Origin: Sinorhizobium sojae CCBAU 05684
Lineage (GTDB): Bacteria > Pseudomonadota > Alphaproteobacteria > Rhizobiales > Rhizobiaceae
Assembly (NCBI RefSeq): GCF_002288525.1
Contig: NZ_CP023067.1
Span: 1,178,001 to 1,242,000 of the forward strand
Direction of reading: 5' to 3'
DNA length: 64,000 nt
Part shown: piece after piece, positions 48,444 through 59,642 of the stretch
Layout: the number at the start of each line of letters is the position of its first letter
How positions within the stretch are numbered: the stretch's first letter is position 1
Notes under the pieces: generated by a model
Database searches by the model: none
What the model saw: only the letters and a program-made list of their open reading frames with translations
What the model was told of the DNA's origin: nothing
Position numbers and translations under genes: made by a program

Positions 48444-50546
48444 TCAAATATCCAGATTGTCTGCAAAGACCGCCCGTTCCTGAATAAAGCGGAAGCGAGC
48501 GTCGGCCTTGGTGCCCATCAGGCTATCGACGGCCTCGCGCGTGCCTTCGAAGTCGACATCATCGATCTCGACCTTGAGCAGGGTGCGGTTGGCCGGGTCC
48601 ATGGTCGTTTCCTTGAGCTGCGCCGGCAGCATTTCGCCGAGGCCCTTGAAGCGTCCGATCTCGACCTTGCCGCGGCCGTTGAATTCCGTCCGCATCAGTT
48701 CCTCACGATGCGCGTCGTCACGGGCATAGAGCGTCTTCGATCCCTGGCTTAGCCGATAGAGCGGCGGCACGGCGAGGTAGAGGTGACCGCCGCGGATGAG
48801 TTCCGGCATCTCCTGATAGAAGAAGGTGATCAGCAGGGAGGCGATGTGAGCGCCGTCGACGTCGGCGTCGGTCATGATGATGACGCGCTCGTAGCGTAGA
48901 TCCTCTTCGCGGTATTTCGAGCGGGTGCCGCAGCCGAGCGCCTGGACGAGATCGCCGATCTGCTGATTCGCGCCGAGCTTCTCGCGGCCGGCACTCGCGA
49001 CGTTCAGGATCTTGCCGCGCAGCGGCAGGATCGCCTGGTTGGCACGGTTGCGCGCCTGCTTGGCCGAACCGCCGGCCGAATCGCCTTCGACGATGAAGAG
49101 TTCCGCGCCTTCCGCCGTGTTCTGCGCGCAATCGGCAAGTTTTCCCGGAAGCCGCAGCTTGCGCACTGCCGTCTTGCGGCTGACTTCCTTTTCCTTGCGC
49201 CGGCGAACGCGCTCCTCGGCGCGCTCGACGACCCAGTCGAGGAGCTTGGCCGCTTCCGCCGGATTGTCGGCGAGATAGTGGTCGAAGGGGTCGCGCAGCG
49301 CGTTTTCGACAATGCGTTGCGCCTCGACGGTCGCGAGCTTGTCCTTCGTCTGGCCGACGAATTCCGGTTCGCGGATGAAAACCGAGAGCATGCCGGCAGC
49401 CGATATCATGACGTCATCGGTGGTGATGATCGCCGCACGCTTATTCTGCGTGAGCTCCGCGTAGTTCTTGAGGCCCTTGGTCAGGGCGATGCGCAGACCC
49501 GCCTCGTGCGTCCCGCCCTCCGGCGTCGGGATCGTGTTGCAGTAGGAATGAATCTGCTGGTCGCCGCCATACCAGGTGACGGCCCACTCGAGCGAGCCGT
49601 GGCCGCCCGGCCGTTCCGACTTGCCGGCGAAGATCTCGCGCGTGACGGTGAATTCCTTGCCGAGGGTGGCGGCGAGATAATCCTTGAGTCCTCCCGGAAA
49701 ATGGAACACGGCCCTCTCTGGAATTTCGGAGCCTTCCGGCAGGAGCGAGGGATCGCAGGACCAGCGGATTTCAACGCCGCCGAAAAGATATGCCTTGGAG
49801 CGGGCCATCCGGAAGAGCCGCGCCGGTTCGAAACGGGCGTGCGGACCGAAGATCTGCGGGTCGGGATGAAACCGGACTTTCGTGCCGCGGCGATTGTGCA
49901 CGTCGCCGAGGTCTTCGAGCCCCCCCTGGGGAATGCCGCGGGAGAAGCGCTGGCGATAGAGCCTGCGATTGCGTGCGACCTCGACTTCGAGCGAGTCCGA
50001 CAGCGCATTCACGACGGAGACGCCGACGCCGTGCAGACCGCCGGAGGTCTCATAGGCCTTGCCGTCGAACTTGCCGCCGGCGTGCAGCACCGTCATGACG
50101 ACTTCCAGGGTCGACTTGTTCGGGAATTTCGGGTGGTTCTCGACCGGAATGCCGCGGCCATTGTCCGTGACCGTCAGAAAGCCGTTGGCATCGAGATGGA
50201 CCTCGATGAAGTTGGCATGGCCGGCGACGGCCTCGTCCATCGAGTTGTCGATCACCTCTGCAAAGAGGTGATGCAGCGCCTTCTCGTCCGTCCCGCCAAT
50301 ATACATGCCCGGGCGCCGGCGCACCGGTTCGAGCCCTTCCAGGACCTCAATCGCCGACGCATCGTAGTCGCTGCCGTCGCTGCTCCGCGGGACGGGGCGC
50401 GGGGGCTCGCTGCCGGCGGCAGGCGTCACAGACTTGCTCGGCGCGGCATCGGCCGGCTTCGGCTGTTGGGGCATGGCGGAGAAAAGGTCGCTGCTGTCGT
50501 CCATGGATCGGTTCAAATCGTTCCTGTCGTCTCGTGTCGGCTGCAT
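48444..50546 (-). CDS. parE: DNA topoisomerase IV subunit B
   Basis: The 700-residue protein comprises an N-terminal GHKL ATPase domain (EVIDNSMDEAVAG, DNGRGIPVENHP, GGLHGVGVSVVNALS), a transducer domain and the TOPRIM domain (EGDSAGGSAKQARNR, MTDADVDGAHIASLL). The ParE subunit pairs with ParC to decatenate daughter chromosomes. The N-terminus has a low-complexity extension of about 55 residues before the conserved ASAIEVLEGLEPVRRRPGMYIG. Two starts are possible: 50546 (AGGACAGG site) and 50504 (MDDSSDLF). Features fit ParE better than GyrB because the GyrB-type large insert is lacking. Confidence 0.93.
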   Translation of the reverse strand: MQPTRDDRNDLNRSMDDSSDLFSAMPQQPKPADAAPSKSVTPAAGSEPPRPVPRSSDGSDYDASAIEVLEGLEPVRRRPGMYIGGTDEKALHHLFAEVIDNSMDEAVAGHANFIEVHLDANGFLTVTDNGRGIPVENHPKFPNKSTLEVVMTVLHAGGKFDGKAYETSGGLHGVGVSVVNALSDSLEVEVARNRRLYRQRFSRGIPQGGLEDLGDVHNRRGTKVRFHPDPQIFGPHARFEPARLFRMARSKAYLFGGVEIRWSCDPSLLPEGSEIPERAVFHFPGGLKDYLAATLGKEFTVTREIFAGKSERPGGHGSLEWAVTWYGGDQQIHSYCNTIPTPEGGTHEAGLRIALTKGLKNYAELTQNKRAAIITTDDVMISAAGMLSVFIREPEFVGQTKDKLATVEAQRIVENALRDPFDHYLADNPAEAAKLLDWVVERAEERVRRRKEKEVSRKTAVRKLRLPGKLADCAQNTAEGAELFIVEGDSAGGSAKQARNRANQAILPLRGKILNVASAGREKLGANQQIGDLVQALGCGTRSKYREEDLRYERVIIMTDADVDGAHIASLLITFFYQEMPELIRGGHLYLAVPPLYRLSQGSKTLYARDDAHREELMRTEFNGRGKVEIGRFKGLGEMLPAQLKETTMDPANRTLLKVEIDDVDFEGTREAVDSLMGTKADARFRFIQERAVFADNLDI

Positions 50547-50806
50547 GTCCTGTCCTCAAATCGGATGCGATCCAGAAAGACATGCTGCAGGCCATAGCAA
50601 GAGCTCGGCGCTGCCGCCATCCTCGCCGCGCGAATCACCCTCGAATTCTGCCAGAGTCTTGTGCAATGCGCGAACAAAAGGCGAATATCCTCTGCTGCGA
50701 AAGGGAGAGAAACGCGAAAACGCGGCGAATTTGCCGGCTGCACTGTTGCGTGCCGGCAGCGCCGATGGCAAGGCATGGGCCGAACAAGGGAGCCCGCCGG
50801 GTATCT

Positions 50807-51685
50807 ATGTCCACAATTGTTTTGTCCCTGCGATGGTCGATCGCGGCCCTTTTCTTCCTCAGCCTTGCCACGGCCGCGGGTGCTGCGGCGCTGCGGCCCT
50901 TCAAGGATGACCTGTTCGCCTATCGCAGAGTGCTCCGGCAGGAGGACGGCGGCGATTTCCGGATCGTCGATTATCAGGAAGTGCGCGATATCAACCGGCG
51001 GGACCAGGTTCCGGAGCGCCGTGTCAAGCAGGCCTATGTGTCCCTGGGCGTGAGGCGGGCGCAGGTGAACGCGACGCTCACTCTCGGCGATCGCTCCCTC
51101 GACGTCACCCGCATCGGCCCCGAGGGCGGCGCGGCTTTCACGGTGATCTTCATTCACGGCCGCGGCGGTGACCGGCGCCTCGGCGCCAATGATTTCTCCT
51201 TCGGCGGCAACTTCAATCGCCTCAAGAATCTCGCGCTAGCCAATGGTGGCACCTACTATGCCCCGAGCCTGCGCAGCTTCGACGCGGCAGGCGTGGCGGA
51301 TGTCGCAGCGCTGGTCCGCTTTGCTTCCGTGCGTTCCGGCGGGCGACCGGTCGTGCTCTCCTGCGCGTCGATGGGCAGCTTCATCTGCTGGGGTCTCGCG
51401 CGGGACGCGGCGGCAGGAGCCGCGCTCGGTGGCATGATGATCATGGGCGGCGCCGCGGATCCGGATTTCCAGAAGAGCGCCGGCTTCAAGGCCGGCCTCC
51501 CGATCTATTTCAGCCACGGCAGCCGCGACAACGTCTATGCGGCCGAAGCGCAGGTCGCGTTCTATCGCTCGCTAAAGGCCAAAGGCCATCCGACGCGTTT
51601 CGTCCTGTTCGAAACGGGATCGCACGGGACGCCCGTGCGCATGACCGACTGGCGCGATGCGTTGAACTGGATTTTGGATCGCTAG
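50807..51685 (+). CDS. alpha/beta hydrolase family protein, exported
   Basis: The 292-residue protein begins with a signal peptide or anchor (WSIAALFFLSLATAAGAAA). The hydrolase core has the oxyanion strand FTVIFIHGRGGDRRLGANDF, a nucleophile elbow SCASMGSF in which the first glycine of GxSxG is Cys-Ala rather than Gly-x, a candidate acid in SHGSRDNVY and the catalytic His in TGSHGTP. So a Ser-Asp-His triad can be drawn. It is likely a periplasmic esterase or thioesterase of unknown substrate. The ATG at 50807 starts just before the signal; longer in-frame starts add unsupported residues. Confidence 0.8.
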   Translation: MSTIVLSLRWSIAALFFLSLATAAGAAALRPFKDDLFAYRRVLRQEDGGDFRIVDYQEVRDINRRDQVPERRVKQAYVSLGVRRAQVNATLTLGDRSLDVTRIGPEGGAAFTVIFIHGRGGDRRLGANDFSFGGNFNRLKNLALANGGTYYAPSLRSFDAAGVADVAALVRFASVRSGGRPVVLSCASMGSFICWGLARDAAAGAALGGMMIMGGAADPDFQKSAGFKAGLPIYFSHGSRDNVYAAEAQVAFYRSLKAKGHPTRFVLFETGSHGTPVRMTDWRDALNWILDR

Positions 51686-51713
51686 CCGTGCTGTCGCTGG
51701 AGCCGATGCGTCG

Positions 51714-53036
51714 ATGAGCCTCAATGGGTTTGAAAGCTGGCAATGGCCCGCTCCGGCAAGTGCGCGAGTGATCTCGCCGGACGACTATGAGGAGCGCCTC
51801 GGCGCGCTGGAGCCGTTGGCCTACCTGCCGGTCGGCAAGTCTTTGAGCTATGGCGACAGCTGCCGCAACAGCTTGGGAACGCTGATCGACAGTGTTCGGC
51901 ACAACCGTATTCTGTCCTTCGATCCCGGGACAGGCGTGATTGCCTGCGAGGCCGGCGCGGCACTGCATGAGGTTCTCGCCAGGGCAATCCCGCATCGCTT
52001 CTTTCTGCCTGTGACGCCGCGTACCGGTCTCGTCACGGTCGGCGGTGCCGTCGCCAACGACATTCACGGCGAAAACCACCATGCTCGCGGGACTTTCGGA
52101 CATCACGTCCGCCGCCTGACCCTGATGCGCTCTGACGGCGAGCGACTGACCTGTTCAGCCGTCGAGAATGCCGAGATTTTCGCGGCGACGATCGGCGGCC
52201 TTGGCCTGACCGGCTTCATCCTCGATGTCGAGCTGAGGCTGATGAAGGTGCCGTCGCCGCATGTGCAGCAACACATCAGCCGATTCGATGATCTCGACGA
52301 GGGCTTTCTGCTCCTCGACCGTGCCTGTGAGGAGCATGAATATGCCGTCGCCTGGATAGACCAGCTGTCCACCGGTCGCCGCGCGGGCAGGGGCATTCTC
52401 TGGGCGGCCGATCATGCGGACAGCTCCTGCGAGCTTCCGGACATTCCCAAGCGGCCCAGGCTTTCGGTGCCCTATGCGCCGCCCTTCAACCTCTTGAACA
52501 CGGCCGCGTTGCGTGTCTTCAACGAATATCGATTTCGCAAGGTACCGCCGCATGAAGCGGTCTCGACCGAGAAATGGAACTCCTATTTCCACCCGCTCGA
52601 TCGGTATACGGCTTGGCATCGGCTCTACGGACGACGCGGTCCTTGTCAGCACCAGAGCGTCGTTCCCGTCGAGAAAGCCAGGGAGACGACCTTTCGACTG
52701 CTGGAAACCGCACGGCGGGCGGGGCATGCCTCCTTCCAGACGGGATTGCATCGTTTCGGCGAACATGCCGCGCGAGGATTGCTTTCCTTCGCGCGGCCAG
52801 GCTTCAGCCTGACCTTGGATTTTTCCAATCAAGGTGAGGCGACCGTGAAACTGCTCGATGAACTCGACCGGATCGTCCTGGATGCTGGCGGCGTGGTCAA
52901 TCCGGCAAAGGATTTCCGCATGAAGCCCGAGATTTTCGAGGCTTCGTTCCCGGCGTGGAAGACGCTAGAGGCCTTGCGCGACCCGGCGATAATTTCGGAT
53001 TTCTGGCGGCGCACGGCGCTTGCGTCGAAGCGCTGA
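51714..53036 (+). CDS. FAD-binding oxidoreductase (DprE1-like)
   Basis: The 440-residue flavoprotein has an FAD_binding_4 (PCMH-type) domain at residues about 15-190 (YLPVGKSLSYGDSCRNSLGTLIDS, PVTPRTGLVTVGGAVANDIHGENHHARGTFG). The layout recalls decaprenylphosphoryl-ribose 2-oxidase (DprE1): the GKSLSYGDS pyrophosphate loop, the DIHGKNHH-like motif and a C-terminal domain with PAKDFRMKPEIFEASFP. The usual partner DprE2 is not next to it. It may oxidise a polyprenyl-linked or free sugar. It follows the hydrolase gene by 28 bp on the same strand, so they may be cotranscribed. Confidence 0.85.
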   Translation: MSLNGFESWQWPAPASARVISPDDYEERLGALEPLAYLPVGKSLSYGDSCRNSLGTLIDSVRHNRILSFDPGTGVIACEAGAALHEVLARAIPHRFFLPVTPRTGLVTVGGAVANDIHGENHHARGTFGHHVRRLTLMRSDGERLTCSAVENAEIFAATIGGLGLTGFILDVELRLMKVPSPHVQQHISRFDDLDEGFLLLDRACEEHEYAVAWIDQLSTGRRAGRGILWAADHADSSCELPDIPKRPRLSVPYAPPFNLLNTAALRVFNEYRFRKVPPHEAVSTEKWNSYFHPLDRYTAWHRLYGRRGPCQHQSVVPVEKARETTFRLLETARRAGHASFQTGLHRFGEHAARGLLSFARPGFSLTLDFSNQGEATVKLLDELDRIVLDAGGVVNPAKDFRMKPEIFEASFPAWKTLEALRDPAIISDFWRRTALASKR

Positions 53037-53042
53037 GTGCGA

Positions 53043-53648
53043 TCAGCGCCTTACGCCCCTGATGTTCATGTCGAACCGCACCACGTTGGAATAGATGGGT
53101 GTTCCGACGTCCATTCCATAGGGGGCGCGGCGGATATTGCCGCGGATGGTGAAGACGATCGAACGCCTGTCCCAATCCGTCAGCCTGACGGCGAAACGCT
53201 CCGTGCGCGTCTTGCCGCGGGCGGTGAGTGCGCCCTCGACGGTTGCCGTACCGCGGCCGGTCTGCGCGACTCTGGTCGAGCGGAAGGTCACCGTCTGGAA
53301 GTTCGCCGTGTCGAAAACGGCGCTGGAGCGAAGGAAATTCTCGATCCGCCGTTCCCGTGCCCTCACACTTTCAGGATAAAGCGTGAATTCCACGGACGAC
53401 CGCCGCACATCGCCGCCGTCTATCCGGAAGGTACCGGAAAACGTCGAAAACTCGCCGGCGATTCCGCCGCCGCCTCCAACCTGCGGAACGACGAAACGAA
53501 TACTGGAAGAGCTGGCGATGCGGTAGGTGCCGGCCGCGTCCGCGAGCGCAGGCGCTTGGGCTTCCGCGGCACTTGCCATGAGTAGAAGCGCGAGCGGCAG
53601 GGTGGCTTTCGGCGCGTATCGGCTCGAGACGAGGCAGCGGGCGATCAT
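53043..53648 (-). CDS. YceI family protein
   Basis: The 201-residue protein has a signal peptide (ATLPLALLLMASAAEAQA, cleaved at about residue 31) and the YceI lipocalin-like domain: TYRIASSSSIRFVVPQVGGGGGIAGEFSTFSGTFRIDGGDVRRSSVEFTLYPESV and ERRIENFLRSSAVFDTANFQTVTFRSTRV. YceI proteins bind isoprenoid-like lipids in the periplasm. The gene is 3 bp downstream of a cytochrome b561 gene on the same strand. YceI-cytochrome b561 pairs are frequent and suggest a quinone-linked role. Confidence 0.92.
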   Translation of the reverse strand: MIARCLVSSRYAPKATLPLALLLMASAAEAQAPALADAAGTYRIASSSSIRFVVPQVGGGGGIAGEFSTFSGTFRIDGGDVRRSSVEFTLYPESVRARERRIENFLRSSAVFDTANFQTVTFRSTRVAQTGRGTATVEGALTARGKTRTERFAVRLTDWDRRSIVFTIRGNIRRAPYGMDVGTPIYSNVVRFDMNIRGVRR

Positions 53649-53651
53649 GAT

Positions 53652-54260
53652 TCATCTCCTCACGGCATTCTCGCCTTCCTCGACCGGTTCCCCGTCACTC
53701 GCGCCAACAGTCGAGCGCAGCATGCGGAGGAGAACAGCGTCGCGCCTGACGAGGTGATGGTAGAGCGCCGCCGCAGCGTGAACGGCGACGATGCCGAGCA
53801 TGACATAGGCGAGTGCAGCGTGCGCGAAGGCCCAGAACGCCTCCGCAGCCTCGGATTTCGGAAGCGGCAAGTGCGGGACGATGACGAGATTGAAGTAGAA
53901 GCTCGGAATGTCCAGCGTCGATGCGGATGCCACCGCCCAGCCGGCAAGCGGCACCAGCAGTCCGAGCGTGATCAGTGCCCGATGCGCGAGCCGGGAAGCC
54001 GAGCGCTCCAGTTGGCCGAGGCCGGAAACCGGCCGGGGATCCCGCTCGACGAACCACCAGGCCGTGTGCAGGATCGCCACTCCCAGCGCGGTGAAGCCGA
54101 GGGACTTGTGCCACTGATAAAGCGAGAATTGCAGCACCGGCTCGACCTCGATCCGCCGCATCAGCAAACCGGTTACCATGAGACCGAGGATCAGCGCGGC
54201 GAGTGTCCAGTGCAATGCGATGGTGATCGCTCCAAATCCGCCTTCGCTGTTGCGCAGCAT
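53652..54260 (-). CDS. cytochrome b561 family protein
   Basis: The 202-residue protein has four transmembrane helices with candidate haem-ligating histidines in ITIALHWTLAALI, YQWHKSLGFTALGVAILHTAWW and YVMLGIVAVHAAAALYHHLV. This is the cytochrome b561 (YodB/CybB-like) fold of inner-membrane di-haem electron carriers that react with ubiquinol. The partner YceI gene follows 3 bp later. Upstream is a tandem 16-bp duplication. The start ATG at 54260 precedes the first helix. Confidence 0.9.
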   Translation of the reverse strand: MLRNSEGGFGAITIALHWTLAALILGLMVTGLLMRRIEVEPVLQFSLYQWHKSLGFTALGVAILHTAWWFVERDPRPVSGLGQLERSASRLAHRALITLGLLVPLAGWAVASASTLDIPSFYFNLVIVPHLPLPKSEAAEAFWAFAHAALAYVMLGIVAVHAAAALYHHLVRRDAVLLRMLRSTVGASDGEPVEEGENAVRR

Positions 54261-54270
54261 CCTTGCCTTC

Positions 54271-54302
54271 CTCGATCGTCCCCGGGCTCGATCGTCCCCG
54301 GG
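54271..54302. repeat. tandem 16-bp duplication
   Basis: Two identical 16-bp units (CTCGATCGTCCCCGGG) occur head to tail, 54271-54286 and 54287-54302, in the promoter region of the cytochrome b561 gene. Confidence 0.8.
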
Positions 54303-54482
54303 CCGGCTTCTTCGATATGAGACGCCCGAGGCGCTGGTTTTATTCGCCGCCGCTGTGTGATTCTCCGTCGGAGCGCTTCATGTCGAGAAGCACCGCATTA
54401 TTGCCCAAGGGGGTGCTTTCAATTGTCCGGGCGATTTGGTAGGCCGCTTGCCTGAGAGGAATATCCGTCCGGAGGAAATTTC

Positions 54483-55253
54483 ATGACGCCCGATATCCGC
54501 CCGCTTGTCGCCGGAAACTGGAAGATGAATGGTACACGTCAATCGCTGGACCAGATCAAAGCGATCGCGGAGGGCGTCAAGGGTGAGCTTGCGGCGAAGG
54601 TGGAGACTCTGATCTGCCCGCCGGCGACGCTGCTTTATGTCGCGACTGCGCTTTGCGAGGACAGTCCGCTGGCGATCGGCGCACAGGATTGCCATCACAA
54701 GCAGTCGGGGGCTCACACCGGCGATATTTCCGCCGAGATGATCGCCGATTGCTTCGGCACGCATGTCATCATCGGGCACTCCGAACGCCGGACCGATCAT
54801 GCCGAGAGCGATGCCTTGGTGAAGGCAAAGACCGAGGCGGCCTATGCTGCCGAACTCGTGGCAATCGTCTGCATCGGCGAGACCGAAGTGGAGAGGAAGA
54901 GCGGCAAGACGCTCGACGTGCTGAAGCGTCAGCTGGCCGAGAGCCTGCCGGACGCGGCGACCGCGGCGAACACGGTGATTGCCTATGAGCCGGTCTGGGC
55001 GATCGGCACCGGCCTCACGCCGACCGCGGCAGATGTCGAAGAGGCGCATGCTTTCATGCGCCGGGAGCTCGTTGCGCGCTTCGGCGCCGCAGGCGGAAAA
55101 ATGCGCATTCTCTATGGCGGCTCGGTCAAGCCATCCAATGCCAAGGAACTGATGGGCGTCGCCAATGTCGACGGCGCCTTGATCGGTGGCGCCAGCTTGA
55201 AAGCGGAAGACTTTCTCGCCATCTACGGGGCCTATGAAGAACTGACTGCATGA
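54483..55253 (+). CDS. tpiA: triosephosphate isomerase
   Basis: The 256-residue enzyme interconverts dihydroxyacetone phosphate and glyceraldehyde 3-phosphate in glycolysis. It carries Lys13 in AGNWKMNG, His in IIGHSERR, Glu in AYEPVWAIG and the loop-6 GTGLTPTAA with YGGSVKPSN. It starts the central-metabolism gene block. The second TIM-like protein (21829-22596) lacks the normal loop 6, so this is the glycolytic copy. A RIME-like element follows, then secG. Confidence 0.97.
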   Translation: MTPDIRPLVAGNWKMNGTRQSLDQIKAIAEGVKGELAAKVETLICPPATLLYVATALCEDSPLAIGAQDCHHKQSGAHTGDISAEMIADCFGTHVIIGHSERRTDHAESDALVKAKTEAAYAAELVAIVCIGETEVERKSGKTLDVLKRQLAESLPDAATAANTVIAYEPVWAIGTGLTPTAADVEEAHAFMRRELVARFGAAGGKMRILYGGSVKPSNAKELMGVANVDGALIGGASLKAEDFLAIYGAYEELTA

Positions 55254-55266
55254 CCGTCGCGCCGAC

Positions 55267-55371
55267 CTCCAGCGCTGCGCGTTTTTACGGAGGCGCAAAG
55301 GTCGTGTAGCGCTTTGAATTGCTGCATGTTTTTGTTCCGGAATCGGATCCGATTCAAGGAAACATGCAGTG
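55267..55371 (-). repeat. RIME-like intergenic repeat, reverse orientation
   Basis: This copy starts CCAGCGCTGCGCGTTTTTACGG, contains the GCGCAAAGGTCG core and ends with an inverted repeat of the form GGAATCGGATCCGATTC near its right end. It lies between tpiA and secG. Confidence 0.7.
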
Positions 55372-55483
55372 CCGGGGGCTTGGAATAGCCGGCGGCTTGG
55401 TATAAAGAGGCGCCAAATTTACGCGCGGCCCGTTGTACGGCCGCGAAATTCGAATGCCCCGGAGAGGGCAGGACTGGAAGCTG

Positions 55484-55945
55484 ATGCAGACCGTACTACT
55501 CGTCATCTATCTCATGGTCGTCGTCGCCCTGATCGGCGTCGTTCTCATTCAGCGTTCCGAAGGTGGCGGCCTCGGCATTGGCGGCGGCTCGGGCTTCATG
55601 TCCGCCCGCGGCACGGCCAATGCGCTGACCCGAACCACGGCCATCCTCGCCTTTCTCTTCTTTGCCCTGGCGCTGGGGATGGGAATTCTCTCGCGTTACG
55701 AGCCGCAGGAAACCGATATTCTCGAGCGCATTCCCGGCACGGGCACCAGCGGTGGCGTGCTTGATTCGCTCGGCGGCGGCCAGACGGCGCCGGCTGGCGG
55801 AGCTACCGAGGCTCCTGCTGCCGGCAATGGAGTTCCCGCCGATGGCGCGCAAGCGCCTGCCGCGGCACCGGCCGGTGACGCGCCTTCGGCGCCTGCAGCA
55901 GGCGCCAACGGCAACTCGGGATCGCAGGTTCCGAGCGGCCAATAA
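55484..55945 (+). CDS. secG: preprotein translocase subunit SecG
   Basis: The 153-residue protein has the SecG pattern: helix MQTVLLVIYLMVVVALIGVVLIQ, the conserved glycine-rich segment RSEGGGLGIGGGSGFMSARGTANALTRTTAILAFLFFALALGMGIL, and a second helix. A long Ala-Pro-Gly-rich C-terminal tail (about 85-153) is typical of alphaproteobacterial SecG. It is part of the SecYEG channel. The ATG at 55484 sits after GGAAG; an upstream in-frame start would add 17 charged residues. Confidence 0.94.
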   Translation: MQTVLLVIYLMVVVALIGVVLIQRSEGGGLGIGGGSGFMSARGTANALTRTTAILAFLFFALALGMGILSRYEPQETDILERIPGTGTSGGVLDSLGGGQTAPAGGATEAPAAGNGVPADGAQAPAAAPAGDAPSAPAAGANGNSGSQVPSGQ

Positions 55946-55967
55946 GGCCGCAGGTCGAAAGTACCCG

Positions 55968-56000
55968 CCGGCGGATGTTTCATCCGCCGGTTTTGTTTTG
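55968..56000 (+). terminator. intrinsic terminator of secG
   Basis: A perfect 10-bp stem (CCGGCGGATG / CATCCGCCGG) with TTT loop is followed by TTTTGTTTTG. It lies 22 bp after the secG stop, so pyrG needs its own promoter. Confidence 0.85.
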
Positions 56001-56005
56001 TGTGA

Positions 56006-57721
<1,716 letters not shown>

Positions 57722-57736
57722 AACACCACGTTATCA

Positions 57737-57773
57737 CGAGCGTCGGCCGGTCCCGGGGACCGGCCGACGCTCG
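57737..57773 (+). terminator. terminator of pyrG
   Basis: A perfect 17-bp stem (left arm 57737-57753, right arm 57757-57773) with a 3-nt loop starts 15 bp after the pyrG stop and is followed by TTTG. Very stable, though the T-run is short. Confidence 0.8.
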
Positions 57774-57861
57774 TTTGAGCGGCCGGCGGAGGACTCGCCG
57801 CGCTTGCAATCGTCCGGCAAAAATTGCAAACAGCGGCTAACCGGTCATCAGGGATTCTGCC

Positions 57862-58752
57862 ATGAACCTCGCCAAGCGAACCGCCCGCCCGCTCGATCAT
57901 CTCGTCTTGCCGGTGGCCGATCTTGCCCGGGCAAGGCTTCGCCTGACCGACCTCGGCTTCACCGTCGCCGAGGATGCTCGTCACCCCTTCGGCACGGAGA
58001 ACGCCTGCATCTTCTTCTCGGACGATAGCTATCTGGAGCCGCTTGCCATCGCCTCGCGCGAGGAATGCGAGGCGGCTGCGCTTGACGGCAACGTCTTCGT
58101 CGCGCGCGACCAGGCATTCCGATTCCGCCAGGGACCCGAGGGGCTGTCGGCTGTTGCGCTCAGGACGCCGGACGCCGCCGAGGATCACATCCGCTTCCGC
58201 TCGCACGGCATTTCCGCCGGCGACATGCTGGAATTTTCCCGGCCCATGCGCATGGCAGACGGCCGCGAGGGGCTGGGCTCTTTCCGTCTTGCCTTTGCCG
58301 CCGATCTGCGTGCCCCCGATTTCTTTCTTTTCTGCTGCCAGCGCATCCGCGCGCTCCCCGTCGACAATGCGGTGCTGCACCATCACGAGAACGGCGCGCT
58401 CGGCATTGCCGAGGTCGTCCTGTCGGAGCCGAACCCCACGGACTTCCAGTACTTGCTGCAGGAATCAGTCGACGAACGCGAGGTTGCGGCGCATTCCTTC
58501 GGCATGGATATTCAGGCCGGTAGCGTCAAGCTCTCCGTCCTCAATCCCGCAGGCATGGAAGCGTTCTTCGGCCGGACGATCAGCGCCACCGAGCGAGGTT
58601 TGCGCGGCCGTGCGGTCGTTTTCCGTGTCGCCGATGTCGAGGCGACCCGGGCGCTGTTTGCAAAAAATGACATTGAATTTGCAGAAATGGGCGGACGCCT
58701 CATTGTCCCGGAAGTGCCGGGGCAGGGAGTGATTTTCGCGTTTGGAGTGTAA
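57862..58752 (+). CDS. VOC superfamily glyoxalase-like protein
   Basis: The 296-residue protein contains glyoxalase/dioxygenase-like modules: [55 protein letters not shown] at the N-terminus and [19 protein letters not shown] at the C-terminus. The HxxxH/E metal residues of true glyoxalases cannot be placed with confidence, so its reaction is unknown. It lies 2 bp before kdsA, and the same gene pair occurs in other rhizobia, so it may be coexpressed with lipid-A core precursor synthesis without sharing the pathway. Confidence 0.85.
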   Translation: MNLAKRTARPLDHLVLPVADLARARLRLTDLGFTVAEDARHPFGTENACIFFSDDSYLEPLAIASREECEAAALDGNVFVARDQAFRFRQGPEGLSAVALRTPDAAEDHIRFRSHGISAGDMLEFSRPMRMADGREGLGSFRLAFAADLRAPDFFLFCCQRIRALPVDNAVLHHHENGALGIAEVVLSEPNPTDFQYLLQESVDEREVAAHSFGMDIQAGSVKLSVLNPAGMEAFFGRTISATERGLRGRAVVFRVADVEATRALFAKNDIEFAEMGGRLIVPEVPGQGVIFAFGV

Positions 58753-58754
58753 GG

Positions 58755-59594
58755 ATGGAAACCAATTCTAGGGTCGTCGTCGGCGAGGGTGCCGGTCAGG
58801 TGGTGTTCTCGCAGAAGGAGCGGCTGACGCTGATCGCCGGTCCCTGCCAGATGGAGAGCCGCGAGCACGCCTTCATGATTGCCGGCAAGCTAGTCGAAAT
58901 CTGCAAGTCGCTCGGCGTCGGTCTTGTCTACAAGTCGTCCTTCGACAAGGCGAACCGCACGTCGCTCTCCGGCAAGCGCGGCATCGGCCTCGACAAGGCC
59001 ATGGAGATCTTTGCCGATCTCAAGCTGGAATTCGGCTTTCCGGTGTTGACGGACATCCACACAGAGGAGCAATGCGCGGCCGTCGCCGAGACGGTCGACA
59101 TCCTGCAGATTCCGGCCTTCCTGTGCCGCCAGACCGACCTTCTCGTCGCCGCTGCAAAGACCGGCCGCGCCATCAACGTCAAGAAGGGCCAGTTCCTGGC
59201 GCCCTGGGACATGAAGAACGTGCTCGCCAAGTTCACGGCGAGCGGCAACCCGAATGTTCTTCTCTGCGAGCGCGGCGCCTCCTTCGGCTACAATACGCTC
59301 GTCTCCGACATGCGCTCGCTGCCGATCATGGCAGGGCTCGGAGCGCCCGTCGTCTTCGATGCGACCCACTCCGTGCAGCAGCCGGGCGGCCAGGGCGGTT
59401 CCTCGGGCGGCCAGCGCGAGTTCGTTGAGACGCTGGCGCGGGCGGCCGTCGCCGTGGGCATTGCCGGCCTCTTCATCGAAACGCATGAGGATCCCGACAA
59501 TGCGCCGTCCGACGGGCCGAACATGGTGCCGCTTGAGGACATGCCGCGGCTTCTCGAAAAGCTGCTCGCCTTCGACGCGGTCGCCAAGGGCTGA
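58755..59594 (+). CDS. kdsA: 3-deoxy-8-phosphooctulonate synthase
   Basis: The 279-residue enzyme condenses phosphoenolpyruvate with arabinose 5-phosphate to KDO 8-phosphate, needed for the lipid A core. The metal-binding Cys is present (AGPCQMES, Cys31), which marks the metal-dependent class. The remaining signature regions [39 protein letters not shown] and [10 protein letters not shown] are intact. It starts 2 bp after the VOC gene. A dyad repeat follows at 59643-59692 before eno. Confidence 0.96.
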   Translation: METNSRVVVGEGAGQVVFSQKERLTLIAGPCQMESREHAFMIAGKLVEICKSLGVGLVYKSSFDKANRTSLSGKRGIGLDKAMEIFADLKLEFGFPVLTDIHTEEQCAAVAETVDILQIPAFLCRQTDLLVAAAKTGRAINVKKGQFLAPWDMKNVLAKFTASGNPNVLLCERGASFGYNTLVSDMRSLPIMAGLGAPVVFDATHSVQQPGGQGGSSGGQREFVETLARAAVAVGIAGLFIETHEDPDNAPSDGPNMVPLEDMPRLLEKLLAFDAVAKG

Positions 59595-59642
59595 GCGATG
59601 TGATTGAAGCGCAATGGCGCGCTTGTCGCTGCGCCAGTATTT

